Program-made: the position numbers and the translations under genes
The notes under the pieces: model-generated
Told to the model about the DNA's origin: nothing
The model's database searches: none
What the model saw: the letters and a program-made list of their open reading frames with translations, nothing else
In this document: piece after piece, positions 24,886-34,007 of the stretch
Position numbering within the stretch: position 1 is the stretch's first letter
Layout of the letters: each line of letters starts with the position of its first letter
Source: Sediminibacterium sp. TEGAF015
GTDB taxonomy: Bacteria; Bacteroidota; Bacteroidia; Chitinophagales; Chitinophagaceae
Reading direction: 5' to 3'
Length of the DNA: 64,000 nucleotides
Assembly: GCF_025997995.1 (NCBI RefSeq)
Contig: NZ_AP026683.1
Location: forward strand, 2,170,501-2,234,500

Positions 24886-27800
24886 TTAAATAAATTGAAT
24901 TAATGTTAAGGATTGAAAATCATCATCGATAAATACTTTAACGTTCTTTTTCTGAGAGTTTAATTGTTCTATCTTTTGGTTATATCGATCAATTTGTTCT
25001 TTATAAATAAACCTAATTGAGTTATCACTATTTTCTTTAAAAATATTTTCAGCTCTTTCAATTTGCCTGTTTAAAAAGTCAATTTCTGTGTCAATTAAGC
25101 GATATTGTCTTGATAAGTAAGTGTTTTTTAACTCCTCTTCTAGTTTCATTTTTTTTGTAAAAAAAGCATGCATTAATAATGGCTCTAGTAATTCCATCAT
25201 GTAATAAGACTCATCTTTATTAGGGTTTTGTTCGAAATTTGTAAACCATTTTTCAATTTCAATTGAATTTAATAATTGAGATTGATCACTATTAAGCTCT
25301 TCTAAAGAGTTGCTTTGAGTCAGTTTAAAAAACAATGTTAGTTCATGAGAACTCTTGTCCGGATCTCTAAGCGCCATTGAATATTTTGTATATGTCAATT
25401 TATACTTAGCCAAAAAGTATATTGTATTACTATCTAACCCTTTAGGTGCAAATTCTTTTTGAACGCAAAAAGAAAATGCATTTTTAACTGATTTATTTTT
25501 TGAGTTAAAATAATTAAATGCAGCTTGAGTTAATGGATGTGAAGCTGATATAAATTCTATTATCCTATTTTCATAAGCTTCTTCTTGATCGAAAGTAATT
25601 TCAACTTTACTTTCCTTTATATATCTACTTTTAAAATCAATATATTTTAAATATAATTGAGGATTTTTTATCCTTAAAGGAATATTTTGTTCTATAAAAT
25701 CAAAAAGGCCATGATCACCATTCGACCATCTAATATATGAATTACCTTTTTCCAAATTACATCCTAATGATGAGAGTCTACTTTGAAAAAGTAATTTCAT
25801 TAGGGCTCTTATATCATCTTGAGTTATATATTTCTTTTGTTTGTTGATTGAATCAATTTCATCATTAATATATTGTTCATTTAAAAATGAATCTTCTAAG
25901 TTTTCCTGAATTTGTTTTCGAGTAAGCTCTGCTTGTTCAATAGCAACTTCAATCTCTCTCATTTTCTGTTCAATTGCATCTGGGGATAGTTTATACCCAT
26001 ATATAATACTTTCAAGTCCTTCGTTAGTAGAGAATATACTTTCATCAGAGCTTAAAATATCTTCTAATCCCCCAATTGACTGATCAAATATGTGTATTCG
26101 ATTAAGTAATCTCTCAAATATTTGATCTTCGATTGTATCCTGAATACATAAATTATAAATATGAATTACATCAGAAGTTTGACCGATTCTATCTATTCTT
26201 CCTATTCGCTGTTCTACTACCATCGGATTCCATGGTAAGTCGTAATTGACCAAAGCATCACAAAATTGCATATCTAAACCTTCGCTCCCTACTTCTGAAG
26301 ACAGTAAAACAAGTGGTTTAATACTAAGTTTAAACTTATCAACTTGTTCTTGACGATTACTTATTGGAGTGTCTCCGTCAATCTTTATGGTTTGTATATT
26401 ATTTGCATTTAATAATGTCTCAAGATATCTTAGAGTATCTTTAAAAAATGAAAATACAATCAACTTTTTGCCATTTTGAACCACAACTTTATCTACAATT
26501 TTTCTAAATTCTTTGAATTTAGAGTCCTCGAAGTCAATGGAAGAATTAAATTCATTAGAGATATATTTTTCAATATAAACGGGCAAACAACTTGTAGCTT
26601 GTCGTTTTCTCGTAACTAATTTTAAAGGGGTGTCCTCAAAATCATATAAAATTGATTCATATAAATCCATTTCAGTTTGAGAAAAATATACTGGTATCTT
26701 TTCTGCCCTTCTTGTTACCGTTTTAATATTTGTTTGTACTTCGCGCCTTCTTGTTCTAGTGATAATATCTTGAAATGAATTTAAATCCGCAAGTTTTTTT
26801 TGTAAAAGTGCCACATCAGATGGTCTGAAATCAATTATCTTGTTCATGTTTATTACTGATTGAAATAAAATATCATTTTTAAATCTATCAGTTAGTTTAA
26901 CTACCTGTGAATAAGAGTAAGAATCATCTAAAAGAGTATATTTTAAAGTGATTTCCTTATTTATTAAATCAGAAATAACTTTTTTAGGACTAACTCCAAG
27001 ATTGATTTTATTCAAAGCATCTATAAAAGGATTACTTAATTCAAGATGATCCATAAAAAGCGAATACCCGAAATCCATGTTTTGTTTTGGATCTTTGTAA
27101 TTATCATAGCGAGGTTCAAGAATTTTTACAAGACTGTATAAATTTTTTAAAGATGTCATTACTGGGGTTGCAGTAAGAAAAATACAATTAACTGTAGTCT
27201 CAAGAATTCTTTTAACAGCTTTATGTTTAATTGTTTCTTCATTTCGTAAAATATGAGCTTCGTCTACTATTAACATATCAAAATAGTAATGCTCTTTTTG
27301 CATTAACTCTAAGATTTCTTGACTTGCTTTCTCCTTATAATCATAATTAATAATTCCAAATATTCCTTTTTGGCCAACTTTTGAGTCCTCTTTAATTTTA
27401 GATACTAATTCTTGGCGACTATAAATTTTAAAATCAAATCCAAATTTCAGTTTTAATTCTGTTTGCCATTTTTCTTTTAAAGACGCTTTACAAATAATTA
27501 AACAATTTTTAATTTGATCTCTAAGAAAAAGTTCAGTTAATATATATCCAGCTTCAATTGTTTTACCTAAACCAACTTCATCAGCAATCAATAATCTTCT
27601 ATTTTCTGATTTTAAAAATTTACTTAACGGTTTAAACTGATATGGGAGAAATGTAGTTTTAGACGATTTTAGTGTTGCAATAATATCATTATTATTACCA
27701 AACATTTTATTTATTACACTTCGAACAATGTATTCTTCTTTTGTTTCATAATTAAGTTGTCGAAATAAATCAATCGGGCTTGGGTTCTCAACCTTATATC

Positions 27801-27948
27801 TGATATTACCTTCCATTTCAGTCACTAAGTCACCAGTATCAAGCATAATCCCATAATAAGTAATAATACCACTCTGCTTAACAGTATTAATTACTCCATG
27901 AATATCATCTCTATTTATTAGAGTAACTCTATCATTAATCTTAAACAT
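24886..27948 (-). CDS. SNF2/RapA-like helicase with SH3-like N-terminus and C-terminal coiled coil
   Basis: 1020 residues. The N-terminal small beta domain (MFKINDRVTLINRDDIHGVI...) resembles the Tudor/SH3-like start of DrmD and RapA. The SF2 core shows LIADEVGLGKTIEAGYIL (motif I), LIVDEAHILRNEE (II), FLTATPVM (III), LLSSEVGSEGLDMQFCDALV and VEQRIGRIDRIGQ (V-VI). The last 250 residues are charged with a coiled coil (EEELKNTYLSRQYRLI..., RYNQKIEQLNSQKK). It is coupled to the Hsp70-like gene (1 bp) and follows rmuC by 14 bp. Helicases of this class act on DNA or RNA-polymerase complexes; several, such as DrmD, are anti-phage. AT-rich, likely transferred. Confidence 0.9.
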   Translation of the reverse strand: MFKINDRVTLINRDDIHGVINTVKQSGIITYYGIMLDTGDLVTEMEGNIRYKVENPSPIDLFRQLNYETKEEYIVRSVINKMFGNNNDIIATLKSSKTTFLPYQFKPLSKFLKSENRRLLIADEVGLGKTIEAGYILTELFLRDQIKNCLIICKASLKEKWQTELKLKFGFDFKIYSRQELVSKIKEDSKVGQKGIFGIINYDYKEKASQEILELMQKEHYYFDMLIVDEAHILRNEETIKHKAVKRILETTVNCIFLTATPVMTSLKNLYSLVKILEPRYDNYKDPKQNMDFGYSLFMDHLELSNPFIDALNKINLGVSPKKVISDLINKEITLKYTLLDDSYSYSQVVKLTDRFKNDILFQSVINMNKIIDFRPSDVALLQKKLADLNSFQDIITRTRRREVQTNIKTVTRRAEKIPVYFSQTEMDLYESILYDFEDTPLKLVTRKRQATSCLPVYIEKYISNEFNSSIDFEDSKFKEFRKIVDKVVVQNGKKLIVFSFFKDTLRYLETLLNANNIQTIKIDGDTPISNRQEQVDKFKLSIKPLVLLSSEVGSEGLDMQFCDALVNYDLPWNPMVVEQRIGRIDRIGQTSDVIHIYNLCIQDTIEDQIFERLLNRIHIFDQSIGGLEDILSSDESIFSTNEGLESIIYGYKLSPDAIEQKMREIEVAIEQAELTRKQIQENLEDSFLNEQYINDEIDSINKQKKYITQDDIRALMKLLFQSRLSSLGCNLEKGNSYIRWSNGDHGLFDFIEQNIPLRIKNPQLYLKYIDFKSRYIKESKVEITFDQEEAYENRIIEFISASHPLTQAAFNYFNSKNKSVKNAFSFCVQKEFAPKGLDSNTIYFLAKYKLTYTKYSMALRDPDKSSHELTLFFKLTQSNSLEELNSDQSQLLNSIEIEKWFTNFEQNPNKDESYYMMELLEPLLMHAFFTKKMKLEEELKNTYLSRQYRLIDTEIDFLNRQIERAENIFKENSDNSIRFIYKEQIDRYNQKIEQLNSQKKNVKVFIDDDFQSLTLIQFI

Positions 27949-27962
27949 AAACTTTACATTTG

Positions 27963-29267
27963 CTATTTCAACTCATAAATAATTTTATCCGGAATCTGTT
28001 TCTGTGCTTTGGCGCCCATTTTCTTTAACTCTTCCGCACGACCTACCAAGTTTCCTCTCCCCGTACTGAGTTGATTAAACGCCACTTTATACGATTCTTG
28101 TGCTGCCTCAATCTTCTTGCCCACTTCTTCTAAGTTGCTGATAAAGCCCACAAACTTATCATACATCATTCCCGCTTTCTCCGCAATCTCAATGGCATTT
28201 TGGTTTTGCTGTTCTACCTTCCAGAGGTCGGCAATAATTTTTAGGACCGCCAATAAATTCGTGGGGCTTACCAACATGATATTTTTATCATAGGCATACT
28301 TCCACAAATTCGTGTCTTTTTTCACTGCTTCTAAAAAAGCTGGCTCAATCGGAACAAAGAGCAATACATAATCCAATGCCTTCGCATATCGGGGATAATT
28401 CTTTTTACTCAGCCCATCAATATGCGACTTTAAGGAACTCAAATGCAAGCTCATCACTTTGTTGCGTTCGGTTTCCTCTTCGCTGTTTACATATTGTTCC
28501 CAATGCACCAAGGAAACTTTAGAGTCTATAATAATCGTGCGTTGATCGGGATACTTCACCATCACGTCTGGCTGTAAGCCCCGTCCTTCCTCGTCTTTAA
28601 TGATATTGCCAGCAGCGTCCCGAATGAATTCTTGGGTTACAAATTGATTGCCCTTAATCAATCCGCTGTTTTCTAATATGCTTTCCAACAACATTTCGCC
28701 CCAGTTCCCCTGGGTCTTGTTATTGCCTTTAAGTGCGGTGGTTAAATTATTCGCTTCCTGACTCACTTGTTGGCTCATGGTAATCAAGCGATCTATCTCG
28801 GCCTTTAATACATGACGATCCTTGGCTTCTGCCACATATACATCGTCCACTTTTTTCTTGAACTCGCCTAGTTCTGTTTTCAATGGCTTCAAGAGTTCAC
28901 CAATTTTTTCTTCGCTCTTTACCCGCAATTGTTCGCTATTGCTTTGCATCACTTTATGGGCAATTTCAGCAAACTCCAATTTGAGTTGCGCGCCCAAAGA
29001 CTCGCTGGTCTGTTTGGCTTCCTTCAATGCGTTCTGGCTATTTTCTAAAAGCGCTTCTGTTTTAGAAAGTCGGCCAAGCAGTTGCTCTTTCTCCGTTTGC
29101 AATAAAGCACGGGCACTCAATTGCTCTTGCAATAGCATTTCCTTTTGTCTCACTTGTTCCTGTAAAACAGTGAGCTGTGCAGTGGTGCGAGACTTCGCAA
29201 AAAATAGGGTGGCTAAAATGGCTAACAGCACTAATCCACCCCCAATAACAATTACCATTGGGTCCAT
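27963..29267 (-). CDS. rmuC: RmuC-family DNA recombination protein
   Basis: 434 residues from ATG 29267 (a TTG 15 bp upstream is less likely). N-terminal TM (VIVIGGGLVLLAILATLFF), then a long coiled coil (about 30-170) with Gln/Glu/Leu heptads, then the RmuC nuclease-like domain: NNKTQGNWGEMLLESILENSG, LQPDVMVKYPDQRTIIIDSKV (acidic and Lys residues of a PD-ExK core), YVLLFVPIEPAFLEAV and LVSPTNLLAVLKIIADLW. E. coli RmuC limits inversions between inverted repeats, and family members can act in phage defence. Host-like composition. It lies between the WYL regulator (75 bp) and the SNF2 gene (14 bp). Confidence 0.93.
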   Translation of the reverse strand: MDPMVIVIGGGLVLLAILATLFFAKSRTTAQLTVLQEQVRQKEMLLQEQLSARALLQTEKEQLLGRLSKTEALLENSQNALKEAKQTSESLGAQLKLEFAEIAHKVMQSNSEQLRVKSEEKIGELLKPLKTELGEFKKKVDDVYVAEAKDRHVLKAEIDRLITMSQQVSQEANNLTTALKGNNKTQGNWGEMLLESILENSGLIKGNQFVTQEFIRDAAGNIIKDEEGRGLQPDVMVKYPDQRTIIIDSKVSLVHWEQYVNSEEETERNKVMSLHLSSLKSHIDGLSKKNYPRYAKALDYVLLFVPIEPAFLEAVKKDTNLWKYAYDKNIMLVSPTNLLAVLKIIADLWKVEQQNQNAIEIAEKAGMMYDKFVGFISNLEEVGKKIEAAQESYKVAFNQLSTGRGNLVGRAEELKKMGAKAQKQIPDKIIYELK

Positions 29268-29342
29268 AGTCAAAATTTTCAAACAAATATAAGCGGGGGG
29301 TCTGCCATCTATTGGCAGAGTGGTAACGTTTGGGGAGGAGGG

Positions 29343-30335
29343 TTAAGCGTACAGCGCAGCCATTTCTTGCACAGTTGCTCGAATTTGCTCTTTTAAAGTT
29401 TTAGGAGCCAATACTTTCACTTGCTTTCCATAAGAAAGGATGGTCATGATTAACTCAGTTGTAATATACACATGATATTCTATTTCTACAACAGCCTCAT
29501 TTTGTTTTAACAACTTCTGTGAATGATGCAATGGCTGGTTTAATACAAAGGGCGCCTGATACGTCGTGAACTGCAATACCACTTTCTCGGGCTTCGCTTC
29601 GTGTATCTGTGTTATGCCAAAAGAGTATTGAAAGAATTCCTGGGGATCAAAACTGTCTACTTTAATATATCGGCTCTTACTATCCGCAATGGATTTGATT
29701 CGATCCAAGGCAAACATCAATAAATTCTTTGCCCGATCCGAATAGCCCACCACATACCAGCAGTTGCGGTACTCTTTTAATAAATGCGCAGAGAACTGAT
29801 GCACTTTGGCTTCGCGTCCATACCCCTGGTAAGTTACTTCTAGTGCTTGTTGGTGGATAATACTTTGTAACAATTGCTCTAGGTAAGGACTGTTCTGCGG
29901 ACGAACGGGTTCTTCTACTTGTAAAATTTGGCGTTGGGCAATCCCTTCAATTTTACTGATTCGGTATCCTTCTATTACTTTATTGATGGCATTTTCAAAC
30001 TGCTGAAACAACCTGGTGCCGCGGATTTGCTGCAACAAAGCCGTGGAGAAATCTAAGGCTTCAATTTCTTCGCCCGTTAGGGGGAACTCGGAAATAGAGA
30101 AATTCTTCTCGCTGTAATAATACCCTCCTCGCTGTTTATCGTAAGCAATGGGCGCCCCATAAATATCTTTCATGGCTGCAATGTCTTTGTTCAGCATCGA
30201 AATAGAAATGGGCTTGTCCAACTGCGATTCAATTTTTTTCTGAATCATTTCCAATGTTGGATAGGGGTGCATGCTATTGGTTAAACAGCCATCAATAATT
30301 CTATAACGTAAAACAGCAGATTTGTTTTTCGGCAT
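29343..30335 (-). CDS. WYL-domain transcriptional regulator
   Basis: 330 residues from ATG 30335. N-terminal winged HTH (MPKNKSAVLRYRIIDGCLTN...YPTLEMIQKKIESQLDK), then the WYL sensor domain (ALEVTYQGYGREAKVHQF...EYRNCWYVVGYSDRAKNLLMFALDRIKSI) and the WCX extension to the C-terminus (KVLAPKTLKEQIRATVQEM). WYL proteins commonly repress or activate defence operons (CapW, BrxR, PafBC) and sense nucleic acids. It is the first gene of the minus-strand run rmuC-SNF2-Hsp70-nuclease-zinc ribbon-hsd, and so is its likely controller. Confidence 0.93.
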   Translation of the reverse strand: MPKNKSAVLRYRIIDGCLTNSMHPYPTLEMIQKKIESQLDKPISISMLNKDIAAMKDIYGAPIAYDKQRGGYYYSEKNFSISEFPLTGEEIEALDFSTALLQQIRGTRLFQQFENAINKVIEGYRISKIEGIAQRQILQVEEPVRPQNSPYLEQLLQSIIHQQALEVTYQGYGREAKVHQFSAHLLKEYRNCWYVVGYSDRAKNLLMFALDRIKSIADSKSRYIKVDSFDPQEFFQYSFGITQIHEAKPEKVVLQFTTYQAPFVLNQPLHHSQKLLKQNEAVVEIEYHVYITTELIMTILSYGKQVKVLAPKTLKEQIRATVQEMAALYA

Positions 30336-30481
30336 TACCAATAGGTTACAGTCTGGGAAAATAGTTTTACTTCGTCAATAGCCAGGCGGATATTTCGGGG
30401 GGGATTGATTCCTGCGCTATTGACACTATTGTTAAAGGTACACCTTAGTTTTGAATCAAATTTGCGATCTAATTTTGCTGC

Positions 30482-31225
30482 ATGAGTTTGGAACTAGGCA
30501 TCTACAAAAGAGACATATTAGACTATGCTTTGGCAACCGGATATTTTAGAATGGGCAATGACTTGTTTACTACGAATGAGGTATTTAAGGGAATGTATGG
30601 AAAGAGTGCAATGTATGATCCTGTGTTTTGGTTGCGGCTCAATCTAAAAAAATCTAAAGAAACCCCAACCACAAGACGCATTCGTAAAAAATGTGCGGGT
30701 TTTAATTTCATTATTCAGCCAGCAACTATTTCAGAAGAAATTGAAACGCTCTATGCGCAATACTTAGCCAGCGTCGATTTTGATGGGTATCCTACCTGTA
30801 AAGATTGTATTCCACAGGTGAATACCCAAGACGCTGCTTTTGAGACCTATATGATTAATGTTTTTGATCAGGGTCAGCTGATTGCAGTGGCATTTTTTGA
30901 TATGGGCCAACAATCCCTTATGTCTGTTCTCCATTTTTATCATCCCGATTATAAACGCTACAGTTTAGGTAAGTTCCTCATGCTAATTACCCGACAGTTC
31001 GCAATAGATGGTGAAATGGACTTTGTGTATCCCGGCTATTTTACCATTCACGGAACTAAAATGGACTATAAAATCTTTCCTCAGAAAGAAGCCATGGAAG
31101 TCTATTTTCCCAAAGAAAAAATATGGGCTCCCTTGGAAAATTTCAAGAAAGCCCAATTAGAAGATTATTATTTCAAGCAAATTCTGGGAATCTACTTTGA
31201 TGAGGAAGCTGACAATACTTATTGA
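30482..31225 (+). CDS. Arginyl/leucyl-tRNA-protein transferase (Ate/Bpt family)
   Basis: 247 residues with the ATE C-terminal GNAT-like domain: LYAQYLASVDFDGYPT, LIAVAFFDMGQQSLMSVLHFYHPDYKRYSLGKF and the family signature DFVYPGYFTIHGTKMDYKI. These enzymes add Leu or Arg from aminoacyl-tRNA to protein N-termini, tagging them for ClpAP or similar (N-degron pathway). The N-terminal Cys cluster that binds an Fe-S centre in Ate1/Bpt is not evident; there is only a mid-chain CKDC. It is divergent from the WYL gene. A Bacteroidota -7 like element TAATTTTG lies at 30470-30477, so the transcript may be nearly leaderless. Confidence 0.85.
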   Translation: MSLELGIYKRDILDYALATGYFRMGNDLFTTNEVFKGMYGKSAMYDPVFWLRLNLKKSKETPTTRRIRKKCAGFNFIIQPATISEEIETLYAQYLASVDFDGYPTCKDCIPQVNTQDAAFETYMINVFDQGQLIAVAFFDMGQQSLMSVLHFYHPDYKRYSLGKFLMLITRQFAIDGEMDFVYPGYFTIHGTKMDYKIFPQKEAMEVYFPKEKIWAPLENFKKAQLEDYYFKQILGIYFDEEADNTY

Positions 31226-32055
31226 TACACCCTAACATAATCCACATACATTTTCTGTGGGAATATGCTATCATCTATTCCTTTCTGTCCGCCCCAGTTT
31301 CCGCCTACGGCTATATTGATGAGTAAATGAAAACGTTGATCAAAGGGCCATTCGTCCACACCCTTACCACTGTTCTTAAATTCATTGTATAAAATATTGT
31401 CTACATAGAAACGAATTTTTTTTGCATCCCACTCAATACTATACACGTGAAATGCCGTGGACAAATCTTTGAAATTGAGGCCCTTGGTTTTTTGTGTCCC
31501 TTTCATGCCATTGTATGCATTGGTATGCACGGTTCCTAAAACAGAATCAGGCCAAAAGCCAACATTTTCCATGATATCAATTTCACCACTATGCGGCCAT
31601 CCCCCATATTTCCATTCGGTGGGTAACATCCAGATTGCAGGCCACATGCCACGTCCGGCGGGCAGTTTGGCGCGCACATCAATGCGTCCATATTTCCAAT
31701 CGCCTTTATTTTTTGTTACAATTCTGGCACTCGTATACTGTGCTTCTCCCATTTTTTCCCTGCGGGCTTCCACTATTAGCATGCCATCTTCCTGGCGTAC
31801 ATTCTTGGTATTTTTATGGGTATAATACTGCAACTCATTATTTCCCCATCCGCAAATTTTGGGGCAACCCATTGCTGTATCATAGTCCCATTTAGTAGGA
31901 TCTGGCAATCCTTTTCCATTAAACTCATCAGACCAAACCAATTTTTGAAAAGGTTTGTTTTTTGTTTGTGCAAAAATATTGGTACTTGCTTGTGCAGTAA
32001 GAAACACCAGCAGTAACCAAAAGTGACTGCTGATATTATGTCTCGCTTGCTTCAT
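31219..32055 (-). CDS. GH16 endo-beta-glucanase (laminarinase-type)
   Basis: 278 residues: signal peptide (about 1-30, ending FAQ) and a single GH16 domain, WSDEFNGKGLPDPTKWDYD through RVYQ at the C-terminus. The catalytic motif is GEIDIMENVG (ExDxxE). GYxx-type loops (LPAGRGMWPAIWMLP) and the C-terminal MYVDYVRVYQ are typical of bacterial beta-1,3-glucanases. It lacks a lipobox, so it is secreted or periplasmic. It is the last gene of the glycan locus and converges with the Ate gene, overlapping it tail to tail by 7 bp. Confidence 0.95.
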   Translation of the reverse strand: MKQARHNISSHFWLLLVFLTAQASTNIFAQTKNKPFQKLVWSDEFNGKGLPDPTKWDYDTAMGCPKICGWGNNELQYYTHKNTKNVRQEDGMLIVEARREKMGEAQYTSARIVTKNKGDWKYGRIDVRAKLPAGRGMWPAIWMLPTEWKYGGWPHSGEIDIMENVGFWPDSVLGTVHTNAYNGMKGTQKTKGLNFKDLSTAFHVYSIEWDAKKIRFYVDNILYNEFKNSGKGVDEWPFDQRFHLLINIAVGGNWGGQKGIDDSIFPQKMYVDYVRVYQ

Positions 32056-32064
32056 AAAATTTTA

Positions 32065-33090
32065 CTATTGATAAACCCTAATATAGTCAATTTCCATAGT
32101 TGCATTGGTAAAGCCGCTTTCAACAGCACCACCGAATGTTCCTCCCATAGCCAGGTTCATGATTAAAAAGAAATTTTGATTAAAAGGTAAGCTGTTATTA
32201 TTCGCTACCGTATGAAATACATTTCCATCTACTAAAAACTTAATGGATGTAGCATTCCACTCCATAGTATAAATATGAAACTCTGTGGTTGCGTTGGTAA
32301 TATCTCGTGTACCCCCATCGGCATTGCCACCAAATCTTGCTGGATGGTGTACAGTTCCATAAATTCGGTTAAGCTGTGCACCTTTGTGTTCCATAATATC
32401 AATTTCACCACAAGCAGGCCAGCTTACTGTGTTAATATTACTTCCCAGCATCCAAACGGCAGGCCAGGTTCCAATACCAGTTGGTAGTTTAGCTTTAACT
32501 TCTACTTTTCCGTATTTAAAACTGAATTTATTCTGTGTTAAAATACGAGCACTAGTATAAGCACTTCCACTGAAATTTTCTTTGATAGCTTTAATTTTCA
32601 GCGTTCCATTCGATACGAATGCATTGTCTAGGCGATTGGTATAATGCTGTAATTCATTATTACCCCAACCTCCAGAGCCCGTTCCAATATCGTATCCCCA
32701 TTTAGAGGGATCTGGAGCACCGTTTGCATCAAACTCATCAGAAAATACAAGCGACAGTGCAACAGCAACGGTTATTTGTGTGCTTTTAGAAATGGTTTGT
32801 CCACTCGAACTTTTGGCTATTACGTTAACCGTATAGGTACCCGATGCCGGATACTTATAGGTTACAATCCCCGAAGGAACCGTTTGAAAAACACCGTTTC
32901 CAAAATCGTAGTCATAGGTAGTGGCATTAGTAGCACTTGCAGTAAAGTTGACGTTGCCACTATTATCTGTACTCACTACTGCATTTACCGTTAGATTGGT
33001 GGGAGCCACCACTGTTGGACCGGATTCTTTCTTGCCGCAACCAAGCAGCAAAAAAGATCCGATTCCTATCACGCTTAATATGAACCTCAT
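32065..33090 (-). CDS. Surface lipoprotein PKD-GH16 endo-beta-glucanase
   Basis: 341 residues: lipoprotein signal with Cys18 (LLLGCGKKES), a PKD domain (about 35-110, TYDYDFGNGVFQTVPSGIVTYKYPASGTYTVNVIAKSS split across that region), then a GH16 domain (VFSDEFDANGAPDPSKWGYD to IDYIRVYQ) with catalytic GEIDIMEHKG. The PKD presents the enzyme from the cell surface. It is paired with the soluble GH16 9 bp downstream, which gives the usual outside-cut then periplasm-cut arrangement for beta-1,3-glucan or mixed-linkage glucan. Confidence 0.95.
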   Translation of the reverse strand: MRFILSVIGIGSFLLLGCGKKESGPTVVAPTNLTVNAVVSTDNSGNVNFTASATNATTYDYDFGNGVFQTVPSGIVTYKYPASGTYTVNVIAKSSSGQTISKSTQITVAVALSLVFSDEFDANGAPDPSKWGYDIGTGSGGWGNNELQHYTNRLDNAFVSNGTLKIKAIKENFSGSAYTSARILTQNKFSFKYGKVEVKAKLPTGIGTWPAVWMLGSNINTVSWPACGEIDIMEHKGAQLNRIYGTVHHPARFGGNADGGTRDITNATTEFHIYTMEWNATSIKFLVDGNVFHTVANNNSLPFNQNFFLIMNLAMGGTFGGAVESGFTNATMEIDYIRVYQ

Positions 33091-33092
33091 GC

Positions 33093-33989
33093 CTATTTAA
33101 CTTTTAGTTTCTGGTACCATGAATTTCCATCAATTCCAATATTTCTTAAACTTAACTCAGTTGCAGAAATAGCAAGAATCTCATAACTGGTTCCACCTGT
33201 ACCAAAATTGATGATGCCATTTCCAGGAACGGTAAATGCTATTCTTGTTGAGTTGGCGGCAGTTGAACCAGTGTTTGCATTCATAAAGCTTAATCTTCTT
33301 GGAGCAGCAATACTCATACTAAAGCAGGCATCTCCTCCGCTGAAGCCATAAAAAGTACTTGCAGCACCAATAGCAAATGATTGACCCTTGTTATCAATGG
33401 TCATGGTAATATTATTATTGGCATCCTTACTAAAACTAATTTCATCATCATAAGCGCAAGCTTCTCGTGAATTAGGAGTAGCTGCATACCAAATAGGAGA
33501 AAATTCATTAGCAGGTCCTACACCAAAATGGCCAACAGCATCTTTATCCGTTACCCAGGTTTTACTGGATCCACCGGTTAATGCTGCAACAATATTGGCA
33601 GGAATTTCAAATGCCACGAACACCTTTACTTTTTTGCTAATAGTACTAATACTGCCTCCTGTTCCAATGGCATTTACAACAATGGTAAATTCATTGGTAC
33701 CTGGCGTAGTATACTTATAACTGATGGTTCCAGAAGGAACTACCTGTGTTTTGCCATCACCAAAATCAATATTATAGGTTAAGGCATTGGTAGCAGTAAC
33801 GGCAATATTTACGGTACCTGTTCCATTTCCATTTGGATTGCTAGCATCTACCCCTACTACCGTTGTGTTCAACGTTAAGCTAGCAGGCGCTTTGATGGCA
33901 CCAAAACTATAGTCGGCTTTTTTACAGCCTGCTACCAAAAATACAATGGCAGTGAAGCTTACAAAACCCTTTATTATTTTATTAAACAT
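33093..33989 (-). CDS. PKD-containing surface glycan-binding lipoprotein
   Basis: 298 residues: lipobox VAGC near residue 22, a PKD domain (about 38-125, TYNIDFGDGKTQVVPSG and YKYTTPGTNEFTIVV), and a C-terminal domain beginning LTGGSSKTWVTDKDAVGHFGVGP and rich in aromatic and Gly residues, ending WYQKLKVK. The C-terminal domain is commonly found in Bacteroidota glycan loci next to GH16 and is probably carbohydrate-binding. It lies 2 bp before the GH16 lipoprotein gene and 18 bp after the large SGBP gene. Not catalytic as far as can be seen. Confidence 0.75.
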   Translation of the reverse strand: MFNKIIKGFVSFTAIVFLVAGCKKADYSFGAIKAPASLTLNTTVVGVDASNPNGNGTGTVNIAVTATNALTYNIDFGDGKTQVVPSGTISYKYTTPGTNEFTIVVNAIGTGGSISTISKKVKVFVAFEIPANIVAALTGGSSKTWVTDKDAVGHFGVGPANEFSPIWYAATPNSREACAYDDEISFSKDANNNITMTIDNKGQSFAIGAASTFYGFSGGDACFSMSIAAPRRLSFMNANTGSTAANSTRIAFTVPGNGIINFGTGGTSYEILAISATELSLRNIGIDGNSWYQKLKVK

Positions 33990-34007
33990 ATCACTTGTTT
34001 TATTCTA

